Notes under the pieces: model-generated
Told to the model about the DNA's origin: nothing
Seen by the model: the letters and a program-made list of their open reading frames with translations, nothing else
The model's database searches: none
Shown: piece by piece, positions 1 to 12,609 of the stretch
How the letters are laid out: every line of letters begins with the position of its first letter
Position numbering within the stretch: the stretch's first letter is position 1
Origin: Bursaphelenchus xylophilus
Lineage: Eukaryota; Nematoda; Chromadorea; Rhabditida; Aphelenchoididae
DNA: 64,000 bases
Assembly: GCA_904066235.2 (NCBI GenBank)
Contig: CAJFCV020000003.1
Coordinates: 9,176,001-9,240,000 of the forward strand
Reading direction: 5' to 3'
Translations under genes and position numbers: made by a program

Positions 1-77
1 AAATGGATTTTTTCAAAAAAAAATTAAAAAAACCGACCCCAAAAGTTCAAAATTAAAAATTCGTTCCCCAAACTCAC

Positions 78-3000
78 ATTACAATAGGCCAGCAGCTCCG
101 TATCCGCGATGGTCCCATTATTGATGCTCTCGATGAAGGCGGCGTCCGTGGTCTTGGACCGATTCCGTGTGCGATGGTTGTGGAACCAGTTAGTGATCGT
201 CTTCGAGGGCAGGCCCAGAATACGTCCCAGGCCGCTGATAATCGTAGGATTTGGTCGGGCATTCTTCTCGTACACGTATAACAATGCCTCCTTCTGACGT
301 TCCGTTATTATCGTGCGTTGGAATCGCTGCAAACAAACGATTATTGTCGAAAAACGGGTGTAAATTATTAAACGGGCACTTAAACATTCGGCAGTTTCTA
401 TTGTTTCGAAGGATTCATAGCAAAATGGAGGCTGGAAGTGACAGGAAAAAGTATAAAATGGGGGTTACAAATTTTTTGGAGGTGAAAAAATTGAAATAAA
501 AGTTTTTTCGTTACCTTAATTTTTCTATAAGGCAATTGAAAAAATTAAAAAAATAATTTTTTAGCCAAAAAATCAAAAATTAAAAAAAAAATTTTTTCAA
601 AAAATTTTTTTTTAAATAACTTGTTCAAAAAAGTAATATTGTAAATAGTTACTCAATTTTTCCACCCAAAATTCTCTTTTTCCCCAACTTACCGGTTGTT
701 TTTTGGCCGGTGATTCCGTCCCCGTATCGCTCTCCCCATTATCCACGCTCACTTTCCTCTTTTGGGTTTTGGCCTCGGGCGTTGTTGCCTTGGCCGTCAA
801 GCCTTTATGGACGATATCCAATTGAGCCGAGCGGAGTCTGTCAACCACATCATTGTCGGCCAGGAACCCATTCAGTTTGGCGAGCAGGGCGGCGTCCAGG
901 TTGTAGTCGGGGATGGTCATAAATCGCTCAATTTCGCCGCACTTCTCCGGAAGGAAGTGCTTGATGAAGACGTCGGTGGATATGCATTCCAGCTGCAGCC
1001 GCTCCTTGATGCTGGTCTTCAGCTCCATCGGGTTGAACTCGACGATTTGCAGGTCTTCGTCGATGGATTTGGTTGATGAACTGCCCTCCAAGAAGATGCC
1101 GGCAGTCGCGTGGAGGTCCTCAAAGAGTTGTGTGTAGTTACTCTCCTCTTTTCCGTGATACTTCTCGGCCTCGTCCAAGAACACGCGCATCCGAATGAAC
1201 GGCTCCTTTCCCTTTTGCGTAATATTGCCCCAGGGCTTGGGCCGAGCGAGCAAATCGGAGACTGAGCCCTGCGAGAGCAGCAGAACTTTCTCGCCGAACT
1301 GCCGTTGACTGATGCCGTGCGTATTCAAATACTCCTTCACCTCTTTCACAAGCTCTTCCGTATTCAAAAACGAGTACTTCTCAAAGTGCTCTTGCGACAG
1401 AAGCAGTTGTTCCGAGCGCAAAGCGTTCTTCAGGAGATCGGATTCAATTGGCACTGTGATTTTTTTCGATTTTACAACGGGCGACGTCAACTTCTTGGGA
1501 GTTTTGTCCACAACTTTGGCCTTCTCTGCCTCCAAAATGTTGATTATCTTCTCGGTGGGGATGTCGTCATGTTTCCAACGATTTGTGGATTTGGTTGATG
1601 AGGCGGAAGACCCCACGTTGGTCGAGATTTTGAGACTCTCGGGCCTCTCAATCTCAAACTCCACTTTGTTGATTTGATCGTCTTCTGGGACGTCCGGCAA
1701 TGGACTCAACGGCTTTCCGTAGGTCTCAATCAATGACTCGGCACTGGGATGCTCCACTTTCTCCATTTTGTTGCTTGTTTTTCGGGGAGAGAGTTGATGA
1801 ACCAGCTCTATAGCTTCGTCGTCGGTAAGCCATCCAAAGATTCTTCGGAAGGCTTCTCTTCCTTTGTCCGTAAGTCGATTCCAAGGTCGTGGCTTGGACA
1901 ACAGCTCAGATAAAGATCCCTGCGACTTGACCACTTGATTCATCACAAATCGCGCGAAAAGACGTTGCCCAATATTGTAGGCGATCATGATTCGCTTACA
2001 CTCTTTCGCAATTTCCACCGTATTCAGCGCATGGTTGCCCAATCTACTGCAACTGATTGCAATGCGATCTTGCAACTTCTTCACAACTTTCTGCTCCTCT
2101 TCGCTCAAGGGTTTGGCTCCACTGGATGAGGGAGTGGACGTCGCTGGGGATGACTTGACATTCGAATCCCAGAAGTCGATTTTAATGTCGGATGAGCCGG
2201 CGTCACTGTTATTGATGAGAAGATTGAGGAGTTCTTGAGTGTTCACACTCATAGGATCATCCTCTATGACCTGTGGGGAGATTTCGCGCTCTTTCCAATT
2301 GGAAAAGTTGAAATCTGGAAAATCGACCTTGGAGGTGTCGGATTTCTGAGATTCCGGGTTGAATTTGGCAAGGAATTCGATGAATTCAGTGGCTGAAAAA
2401 GAGATATTAGATGTAACATAGTGCAGTCCAAATTTTTTACTTCAAAAAATACCCCAAAATTAAACGTCATGGAAAATATCATCAATTTTTTCAAAATTTA
2501 AAATTTTTTGTCTAAAAAAATTTAAAGGTCCAGAAAATCAACACAAAGCCTAGACATTTTTTGAGAGCACTGCTTTAATAAAACCCCAATCAACCACTTA
2601 CCATTAGGATCAGAAAGCAGCGAATTCCACGCGGCTTCATCAGTGTTTGCGGGCTTTGACTTTTCCGTGTTGTTCTCCTTGACAAAGGTATTCAAAGCGG
2701 ATAAAATCTCATCGGCAGACGTCGGCGTGACGTCCACATTACCACAGAGTCCATTCAACAGATCAGACATGATATTTGTGTTGTTATTGTTGACTTTTTT
2801 CTTTCTGAAATTGAAAAAATGAAAAAAATGTCGGGATTTTTGGAAATTAGGGGAAGTTTTTAGTGTAAAACGGTTTTAACAGGAAGTTTAATTGAATTAG
2901 TTCGTAGTAATGTGGTCATTGTAAAAGCAGAAGGTGTATTTTAGCGGAACAATGGGATAAAAATTCTGCAATTTGAGAGTTTTCCCGTCAAATCATCAAA

Positions 3001-3811
3001 AATATTATCCATGATCCAAAAAACTCGACCAATCCAAAAAATTTTGAATTTTTTGAATTTTCCAACGCAAAAAGTTTTTAAAACAACCACTCACTTGCTC
3101 GACTTCTTCTTCGGCGGCGTGACGGCCTCGGTCTTCTGGCAGGAACATGTTTGTTTGGTTTGCAGTGACGTGGACAACTGATGAAGCCGATCCAATTCGG
3201 CCAGCAAATCTCCTATCCTCGCTTCGTAATCCGTTATCGTGCTAGTCATTGCCATCTGTAATCGTTTGTTGTCCTTTTCCAGCTCTTCAATCCGTTTGTT
3301 CTTCTCCACCAGGAGTTTTGTGTACTCCTTGACGGTGGTGTTCTTGTCGCTGATGGAGAAAAGTGCCTCGTCTTCGTCGGCGCGCCGGCCATTGTGGTTC
3401 TGGAAGCGATTGTTGTTAAGAAAAAAGTTTCATTGTGAAATATTTGTTTCAAAATCACTCATATTGAAATTAATTTAATCCAAAAAAGGCTTTGTTATTG
3501 CGAAAATCGATACAACTTGGCAAAAAACGCCTCTCTACATATTTTTTTTGCAAGAGCACAAACTACGGAAGGTAGATTTGGGCCGAATTAAACTAGAAAC
3601 CCCTAAAAGGCATCTCCCTTAAATTCAAGGGGATCTGACTAACATCACCGTATCCAAACCCCTTCATACCTATTCTATCTTCCCCGCTAATACTCAGTAA
3701 TAATGAGCAGAAAAAATAATTAACCCCTACCGAAGACGGCGACACATTCGTGCTGGTGATGCTGATGACGTCCGACTCGTTGGATCCCGAGTCTGTTGAC
3801 ATGTCAACGAC
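78..3811 (-). CDS. ceh-44: CUX/ceh-44-type Cut-homeodomain transcription factor (partial at both ends)
   Basis: This is a nuclear DNA-binding protein of the CUX class. I place exons at 3731-3811, 3095-3399, 2602-2804, 693-2392 and 78-326; all joins keep phase, and the last exon ends at a GTGAGT donor so the gene continues off the left edge. The first exons give a Ser-rich stretch and a charged coiled coil (about 3100-3400), as expected for the CUX/CASP N-terminal part. The large exon carries Cut domain 1 (about 2030-1815, with SQGSLSELLSKPRPW) and Cut domain 2 (about 1382-1166, with SQGSVSDLLARPKPW). A third Cut-like segment follows (about 1036-860) but lacks the SQGS...RPKPW core. The last exon is the homeodomain, with recognition helix TITNWFHNHRTRNRSK typical of CUX proteins. 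Several Cut domains plus homeodomain favour CUX over ONECUT. The symbol is by class resemblance to C. elegans ceh-44. The true 5' end is not visible; it may lie beyond the GC-rich block. Confidence 0.88.
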
Positions 3812-3829
3812 CTGCAAAGCTGGGGTTAT

Positions 3830-6800
3830 TTGACTGTTCCATTCGGAGATTACGGTAAAAATCAAAAACTCGACACGCTTTCATTGCCCTCTTCCAGTCT
3901 TCAAGCCCCGCTGCGTTTTGGAGCAATCGTTTTGGGCCGTGGTTATGGGACTCGGGGAATGGCCAAGAATGCTTTCGAAGCCGGGGCCCGTTATTGCTCG
4001 GGCCCAATCCGCAGCGATCAATTCGTTTATTCGAGAGGAAACACAAATCTCCTCCGGAAAAGAAAGGATTTAAACGGACGGGAGATTAACCAATGTTTTC
4101 TTGATTTGAATATCGAAATTGAGGAGGGGGGAATTGGCCGCCGAACATTCGGCGGGAGGAGGCCAGGTATTCTCGGCTCTCCCTTGACAACACGACGGAA
4201 AGTAATGAGACCCGCCATTCGATTGAACACGTACCCGCCAAGAAGGCGAGAAACTTGAAAAGAGACTAGGTAATCAGAGAGCGGCCCAAATGAGACGAGG
4301 CCGCCGCTGACCTGCCAAAATAGGAAGACGGCGAGAGCGAGGAATACATATATATATGTATGGGTGGGCGCGGCTCTACAGGGCCCGTTGAACAACGGCG
4401 GCCCAATCTAGTCCTTGAACAAGAGGCTTTGTACTCGAGGCACGGCCTGAACAACCTCGGCCCCAATCGATGGCCCCGGCCGGGAATATCTGGCATCTGA
4501 CGGGAGGAGGACAGGAGGCGCCGCACAGGAAAAGTCCCATCGAACTGGGGCCCACAGGCAGAAAGGCGAGAGGCAGGGCGAGAAAAGCGAACGAAAGGAA
4601 CTGCCTTTTTCGGCAATCAATTCCTCTTCAAAAACCAGCCGTGCCACCACTGAAAGGCAGCTCAGATCGAGCCGGCGAAGGCGGCCGAAATGGCTGCCTC
4701 GGTAACGCATTCAGTTGTTCAAGGCTTCCCTCCTTCTCCTTCTTGGGCTCGCTCTCCTCTCCCCTCGCCGCCACCGTGACCATGCTCGGCCAAGCACTTT
4801 TCCCGAAGTAATCGAAATCGCCGAAGCAAGGGGGGATGGTGTTGAAAGGCTTGAACTGAAATCTCGAGGACACCAAGGGGGGGGGGCAAACTCGTTATGA
4901 GAAGAGGAGATTTCCTCCGAAGGTTGTTAGGGAAAGAAGATTCAAAACAGGGATTGAATGCCCGCGGGGTTGAACTGTCATCAAGCGATTAGGGATGATA
5001 CATCTCCGCGGCCCTCCAAGATGCCCAAAAAGAAAGTGAAAACCGAAGAGGCGTCGCCTGAGGGCGGCGGGAGCGAAGGAAATGCGAACGTGATGGGTGA
5101 CCGGTAATATGAGGCCACTCCCGACCCATGCAAGGGATCGTGCTCTTTCAGGGACTCGCCTCCCCTGGCCCATCGCCGAGTCTTTTGAACTCAGCCCGCA
5201 CAAATCCGGCATTCACTCGCCGTCGTCGTCCTCGTGGCCTGCGGCGAGAATGGATTTCCTATTCAGGCCCGAAAATCGAAGCCGAACAGAATGCCCTAAA
5301 AGGAGGAATGACGGGCCCCTCCCCGGCCCCAAAGACACATCGCTATCTTGATTTGGGCTGACCGCACTTTTTACCCCTCCTCCCGCTCAATTCCTCCCCT
5401 CCACAAAGCCCCATGGATTTGTTGGCCATGAACTGACGGGCAGTTCATGGGACTGTGCCCAGCTCCCCCCTTCTCGGTCCAAAAGACGTTGAATAATCGA
5501 TGATCAGCAGGGTGTGAATTGAGAGGGGGCCGGCCGCGAAAGCAAGAGCCAAAACTGTAATCGCCAAAAACAATGCCAAAGTGCCGGAGATCAAGCGCGC
5601 GCCGGATCAAGTGGGAATGGGTGGAATAAGAAAGGCGCTGATCAGCTGGATGCAAGGAGCAGGTGCGCGAACACAACAGAAGCGAGTGGCACGGAGTGCG
5701 CGATCTGAATTAATTTGAGGAGAGAGGGCGCATGGCCTGGATCAAGTCGGACCATCTGTCCATGCGCGACCGGCGATTCGCATCCCCCGGCGAACCCTCG
5801 TTTGGGCCGAAGAAAGGGAGGGGGGCAGGCTGGCTATTTACTGCCTCGAGAGCATTTGATATTGAATCCATGGGCCGTATTTGCTCTCGTCTTGCCGGGC
5901 AACTGATCCCACCGTACTCCGCTCTCCCTTTCCTTCCGCTTTTTGCTTCGGAAAATCAAAAAGAAAGCCAAAGAAATATGGCCAATCATCGGCTGCCGGG
6001 GCGACTATCACCCCACAACCAATGCCTCAATTAAAAGTGAAGCCGCATACTGACGGGGGGCCCCCGATCTCATCTCCTCCTTTCTTCTCGTGCCCATTGT
6101 CAACGGGGCCCGCAGATAATTAAGCCCTCTGGGCGAATGAGAGGTGAGAAAGAGTGGGGGGAGAGTGGGACGGCGCGGCATAATTCATATTCGCACGAGG
6201 CCAGCACCGCCAAATTCACGACAAGAACACAGCGGGCCCCGCGGTGGCAGGGTTTGTATTCTCGCAGATCAACAAGTGTCACACCCAACTACAAAACCAT
6301 TCAAGTGCGAGTTGCGGGTGGGGCCTGCGGCAAAACGACGGTGGGCACTGCCGTTGAGGGCTTCGCTTTCGTCTCGAATCAAAGTTAAATCGACGAGAAA
6401 GGAGATTATCCGAGCGAGCAGAAATTATTTTTTTTGGCCCGAAAACCCCCAAGTAAGTGTGATGACGTAACGCGGGGCGTGCGGCGTGATTGCACCTGCC
6501 CGCCGAATTCAATTATCACGCCCCGTCTGATTGGCACCATGATCCTCGAGTGGCGGCGGGCGGCAAAAATACTTGTGCCAATTTCGTGGGCTCAAACAAG
6601 ACGGAATACGAAATTAAATTGGGCCAATTCACGTGCGCGATGGCCGAAGAGCCCCTCAGGTCCCAAAAGGGCGGCCAGAGCTCAAATCACGGACCAAGAA
6701 ACCGGAGGCCGGCTTGATAGGTGCGAAAAAGGGAGGGGGGGGGGTGCCATTTCTCCGGCCGCTGGGCCGACTCCTTTTTCTCGCGCTCCCACCCCTCATT

Positions 6801-7990
6801 ACCATGATCGGGCCCGGAGTTTTGTGGCCTGAGGGCGAGGAGGAGGAGGGTCGGTGTGGCAAGAGCTTGAAATGAAACGAATGAGGCTGACAAAAACGCG
6901 GGGGGCAACCCCTCAGAAATGGAAATCGATTTCATCATGGTGGGGCCCGCGACCACCACTCGGCCGCCCCGACCACATTTGGATTCGGGGGGATGCAGCT
7001 GCCGCGAATCGTGGATCAAGCGGGATCAACCATCCGCCCCTCCTCCTGCGACGCCCGTCCCCATCCCCAAAAGAGGAATTGCTGCGTTTTTTGTTCGTGT
7101 TCGGAGCGAGGCGAATGACTACGAAATAAGATCTACTTCTTCCCCTTCCCCGCTCCCTCTCTCCCAGGCCCTTATTTGTTCAGGACGAGCACACGTCCCA
7201 AACGCGGATCTCGATCAGGCTGAATCACAATCAGCCGTGTAAACAGTTTTGTTGATCCCGAAGCCCTGAAGGCGGAAAGGGGAAGGGGATTGATTGGGGA
7301 GTCCCCGACATGGACCCGATTCTCTCATGGAATGCCTGAAGAGCCATGAAATATTCGACTCCCAAGCCCTATCTTTCTTCTTCTGGCCCAAAAAAGCGAA
7401 GCTCAAAAGACGGATCGCTCTCGAATTTCGACTCCGAATATGGATGCGGATGGGGCTGACATTAATGTTGTTTGCCGGTGTTTATTCGGCAAAATGATGG
7501 ACGGAGGGATCATCGCCCTTCTCCATTTGCATTTAAGTCGTATTTTAGTCCCAATGGATTCGAAATATCTTATTGGAAAGGGGGGAATTCAAAGAATTCG
7601 GCCCGAAAACACCGATTACTCCGCAAAGATTTACATTTATTACACTCTTCCGGTCGTGAAAATCGAACAATCGCCTGATTATGACAAGAAGTGCCTGCTT
7701 TTCGGACAGGAAACCAATTTCATGCCCCGAAGGCAAATAACCATGATTGTGGCAGCAGTTCCCCGCACCGTTTCGCCGTCTGGCCCCGCACTCTCTCTGC
7801 CCATTTCTCGCCGTATCCATGAGCCGCGCCCTGATCTTTTGAGGGCCCGTGCTTTCATTCCATGCAGAAGGAGGACCGAAGAAATGGCACCGGAGAAAGC
7901 CACCGGGCTCGGCTTCGCGGCGTGTCGTTAATCCCGGAAATATTGGAGATCATATAAATATAAATCTGCGCTCGGGGATTATAAAGTGAG
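3830..7990. other. GC-rich gene-free block upstream of the ceh-44-like exons
   Basis: About 4.1 kb with much higher GC than anything nearby, with many GGCC, GGGCCC and CCCGAAAA words and long C or G runs. Open frames occur on both strands and in several frames at once, which is what GC-rich non-coding DNA produces by chance. None has a recognisable domain, a consistent splice pattern or a signal peptide. The block starts just 5' of the first visible ceh-44-like exon and ends near 7960 at an AT-rich stretch with a TATAAATA-like sequence. It may be a large first intron or 5' regulatory region of that gene, or an unusual island of other origin. I see no exon in it. Confidence 0.6.
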
Positions 7991-9835
7991 GACAGGCTCC
8001 TTGATCGAATGTTTTTTTGGGTTAGCTATGACTTGTCGACTCGAACAAAAAAGAAAAAAGAATTTGTTTTTTTAAATCAGTTTATTTCAATGTAAGAAAA
8101 ACAAACAAAAAATCACATAGTTAAAAATGAAATAATAATTCTGAGCTTGGTTTAAAGAATCATTGTCTTTTATAACACACCTTGAGCCGTGCAGAAAGCC
8201 AAGATATTTCAGTTTAAGGATGGTTCGTACAATTTTTTCTAAAATTTTTATTGTAAATTTTTACCGTTCTTTGACGAAAAAAATCAAGATTAGAAAAAAA
8301 ATATTTTTCAGTCATAGCCTTGGCAATCTCGCGTAGAAAGATTGATTTTTTTGCAAATACTAATCTTTGTCCAGCAGCAAGAGGACTGAACCTTTAAATA
8401 GGAGAACATGCAGAAAAGTGTCGAATTTCGACCTGCGCTTGCAATAAAAACTGGGTCCTTTCTGCAAGCTGCGAAGCTCGCAGATGTCATAAAAGGAAAG
8501 TCAACAAAAGTCAGGATAATCCAGAGCATTTCCTGAACTGTCTTGGCATTTTGTTCACATACTATCGATTGACCAAAAAATTATATAGTAGATGTTAAGG
8601 TTCCTTTGAAGAACTTTTGGTGGACAAGATTGGACTTAAAAAATCAAGAAGAGCTTAGAATTTTTTTAAGGAAGAAATCTTTTTTGTCCCAGCTAGTCAA
8701 CAAAAACACAGTCAAAGATTTTTTCCAAAATTCTGTTATATTTGTGAAGAAACGGCACTTTGATCATGGTCAGGTCAATGTTTTCAATTACGACGGGGTG
8801 ATAATTGTGGCAACTCAAAAATTTGAACATACAAGTCTTTCTGGAAGGTTGCCGGACTTATTTTTGTGCACTATGCAAAAAAAGTCAGGGTGCGAGCGAC
8901 AACTCGCATCTTGACTCTGTATCAAAGCCTATTGCACGGTGCAAAGAAAACTTTTGTTTTTTGTACAGTGCGTGCTGCCGATTTTAGTCCAGCGACTTTC
9001 CGGAAGGACTAGTATTGAAGGGAAAGACTTTTTTTGTTGACTGGAAAGACATCTAAATTTGTGCCAAATTTTACGAAAATCTGAGGAGCGCACTTGGATG
9101 TCTGAAAAGGGAAAAAGTGCAAAGCAATTTTTTCAGGAATTAATGTATGTAGGCAGCAGTTCATCTTTGCATCCATGATTTTTACAAAATCTGAGACCTG
9201 CACTCGAAGCCATTCGCTTGTCAGCTCCTTTTTCTCACCAAATAACATCCAAAACGCGTTGTACGCAGGTCATCTCTGTTGGTCATTCGGATCTGTTTTC
9301 GTGGCCGGATCGCGGCTTCGAAATTATTTTGATTCGGTTTAAAAGTCGCGAAGAACCTGAGAGCAGGACATGTTTCTTGCAATTCGGCGCTTAATTCCGC
9401 GCACAAACAGTCCGCTCTTTGTCGCTTTATTGTTGTATTGGGAAGGAAGGTAGGCCAATCAGCCGTGGGGGCGGCCGGGTCATTCCTTCGATTCCGTCTG
9501 GTCTGAATTGGGCTTTGATTTGGACGGGAATTCGAATAGTTTTACTAAAAAACCCCCAATACTTTGCTTGTTTTATACGATTTTTTATTTAAATTAACTC
9601 TAAATTAACTCGAATACGACTACTTATTATTCAAGTTTATTACTTATTAACATCTTGATTCGAACTAGTAATTGTGACCGTTGTAACGGACATAACTTTG
9701 CAATGAATGCCCGCCTACAACGTTCACAATCACTCGATCAGGCATCAAGTCCAATTGTAGCTGTTTTTAAAGCCAAAATTACAAAATAAACACCATGGAA
9801 TGTTACTATTGTAAAATTATTACTGTCTGAGGTAT
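7991..9835. other. AT-rich interval with no supported gene
   Basis: Only short open frames are present (for example 8308-8529 minus and 8606-8914 plus) and they have no recognisable family or splice context. An imperfect hairpin lies near 8886-8917 (arms around GTGCGAG / CTCGCA). The interval probably contains the 3' end and flank of the DM13 gene at its right edge; a possible minus-strand AATAAA lies near 9587. Confidence 0.5.
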
Positions 9836-12609
9836 CTAATCTTCTTGGCAAGGAGGGACCAGCAAGGATGGGATGATCACATGCGCCATACTTTTTTGAG
9901 TGTCCATATTGTAGACGCTGATAAAATCAATGTCAAAAGTGCGGTAAGTATGGGGTAGTCGGAGGAGGACGTCCTCGTTCTCGTAACGGCGGAGTGGCTT
10001 GTTGCTGGAAAAGGTTATAAATACGCGTAGATAAAATGTTTACTATAAAAGAAATCCCTCAAAGTCTTAGCTCGTGCTTTTGGCAGCAGGTTATCTATAT
10101 GTTCAAATTTTGTGTTTACTACAGTATTTATAGATAGTGCGCAAAATATAGAAGGTAGACAAGTCGAAAGATAATTTTTGCCTATAATTTTCCCGTTTTT
10201 TATCATAGAATGTTGTTTTTGTGACACTTTGTGTACGGTACTAGTAATCAAGCTTGTAGTTTTAGAGCCAAAGATTTCGAAAGAAGTATAATCGTTTTAA
10301 CAACTTCTTTTTAAATATCTACGGCCTTAAAATTGAAAGAAAGTTAGAGTAAAATACGGAATCAGAATGCGAGAAAGCTTACGGTTGTTCGCCGACGATG
10401 CTGATTTTTACTTGTTTTTCGATTTGATCCGGGAAATCGCCGATTCCAGCGACAAAGAAGGAATCTGAAATTCGGGAAATGCGATTACAGTGTTCTTTAG
10501 GCCTTAGTTACGCTGTAAATCAATGTATTAAACTGTCAACATACTTCTAGCATCGGTTCCGGGCTCAAAAGTGAATCCAGGGATCAGAATCGTATTACAG
10601 TTCAGAATATGAACTCGGTAGGATGAGATTCCATTCGACCATCCACTCAGCGGCATAATACGCTCTTCTCTGGGTGGGTCGACTCCCCGAAGCGATACAA
10701 GTTTTAGATGACGCTAAAATTAAGAAAAATTATATTGCACTTCCGAGAGGGTGGAAAATTCGAAAAAATCTTGAAAAGTATTCAAGATCACAATAAAATT
10801 AATGGTCTTACTTGTTCACAGTGATCATAAAGACCAAACCAATGATAATCACTCAATTTGGCGCCGTTTTGAATCGCGAAAAACACTTGTTTTTGATGAA
10901 TTTCTGGAAGCGCCAATGTCTTGTCCAATGGAATAATTTTCCTCGAGGGCTCGATAAATTGGGAGGTGCCTTCTTCAGCCAAGAGCTGCTTCAGAACTCT
11001 TTCTCTGTGATCTTTGTGCGGATCTTCGACCACTTTCCAGGTGTGCTCATGTTCATCCTTGTCACGAGATTCTGAAAATTTGGGCTTTGAAAAATACGAA
11101 AAAGATTTTGCAAAAACTGTAAAATTGAATTGTAAAATACGCACTCTGTTCTCTAGCTGGTGCCCTTCTAAATTCATTAGAGTCCTCGCCCAATTTCTGG
11201 ATCAAGTCGCTGTAATGGACGTCCAATTTATATTCTCCTTGAGATCGAGCGGGTATCTGAAGAACATCGGGGAATTCAGAGTCGAATTCGTCGGTCTCTG
11301 AATCTGGAATGCCGCTGAAAGGAGTCTTCAGGACTCGTGGAGGTTTGCTTGATGCTGTCGAGGTTGTGGATGGAGGTCTGAAAATAAGATTTTATGGATG
11401 CAAAGGCCGTATTGTAGAAAATAGCATTGCTTTTTTGCTTACAAAGTCTTGATGGCCAATTTCCTTGTCACAGTCACTCGAGTTGTTGGCTGAGTTGTCC
11501 TCGGCGTTGTTGGAGAAGCAGTTGTTGTAGTGGATGCCTGCTTTTCTGTTGTCGGACTTGTTAATGTTGTAGTGGAGGCTCTAGTTGATGTCTCACTAAC
11601 AGGAGCGTTTGAAATTGCAAGAACGTCGCTTAAGAGCGCACCTTTTTCCGACTTTTTATTTAGAGCCTCTAATCGGGTTGACTTCACTGGAACTGGAGTC
11701 ATCTTGGCCTGAACTACAAGCTGCTGACCGTGTGTTCGTTGAGAAGAAGTCTCAACTCGTACTGTGGTTGAAGCCGGTGTGGCAGAGGTAACAGAGGGTG
11801 GTGTCGTTGATGGTGATGTTGAAGGGCCTGTCGAAGTGCTTGAAGGTTGTGAAGAGGAGCTAGAGGTAGTTGAAGGAGCTGTAGAACTAGTCGGTGCGCT
11901 TGTAGTAGATGTTGTAGTCGTTGTCTGCGTAGTGCTACTAGTTGAGCTTGAAACCGGGGTGATGTTAATCTCAGTTTCCGTCAAATTCTTGGTCCCTCTT
12001 TGGATATGAATTCCGTTGAAAGAATTGGCCGTCACGGAAGCCCCAGGCAACTTGTTTTTGCCCGGAGCAATAAGCAGATGATCCATTTGAACGGGCCAAT
12101 TGAAGAGGTTATTCCCAAAGATTCTGTTTATATTCCGCTTGAGTCTTCTCTTTAGCGCCACCTTTCTTTTCAAATTTCGATCAAAAACAACGGGAACAGG
12201 AGCTCCGTCATCGAATGGAGCATCGTTGATTTGAGCGACTGGGACAATAACCCCATGGCCGGGAATCAGCGAATGCCCTTTGTCTTGAGGCCGAGGTGGT
12301 CCCAGCATCATTGCGGTGCAGCCAGCAATTTTAGGGGCATGATTGAGATGGTTGAAGAAGATGGTGTATTCATCATAGGCATAGAGTTCTCCGCTGGTGG
12401 CGTCTGAGCTAAGATGTACGCCGCTGAGAGGGATTCCATAGTACTTGTCGAGGTCTTGCGCCGAGGCTAGGGCTACAAACTTGGTGGTTAAATGGAGGAG
12501 ATGTTTTCTTATAGGGGATCAGAGTTATTGAGCGTTTTTACTGTACTAAATTTTACTTACAGGCGGAAGAAGACGCTGTCAAAGCTGTGATAAAGAATTT
12601 AGCTAGCAT
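9836..12609 (-). CDS. secreted two-DM13-domain protein with a Thr/Ser-rich insert
   Basis: Seven exons in consistent phase: 12561-12609, 11443-12472, 11145-11377, 10812-11071, 10545-10713, 10383-10464, 9836-10004, giving 663 residues. The start ATG at 12609 opens a signal peptide (MLAKFFITALTASSSA, cleavage likely near residue 21). DM13 is a secreted extracellular domain found for example in insect Skeletor. The N-terminal half of a first DM13 (about residues 26-95, SGELYAYDEYTIFF) is followed by a basic stretch and long Thr/Ser/Pro runs, probably O-glycosylated (about 185-255 and 300-360). The DM13 C-terminal half appears only at about 480-524 (KLSDYHWFGLYDHCEQ). A second, uninterrupted DM13 follows (about 540-645: SSYRVHILNCNTILIPGF, then FDIDFISVYNM), and the protein ends shortly after it. 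No transmembrane segment is seen, so it is probably secreted into cuticle or matrix. Exon structure is well supported; biological role is unknown. Confidence 0.83.

Noticed and set aside
4027..7931. Numerous open frames of 60-163 codons on both strands in the GC-rich block
   Set aside because: GC-rich sequence has few stops; frames overlap on opposite strands, with no domain, no signal peptide and no consistent splice sites.
8606..8914. 102-codon plus-strand open frame
   Set aside because: AT-rich, no homology recognised, no promoter or splice evidence.
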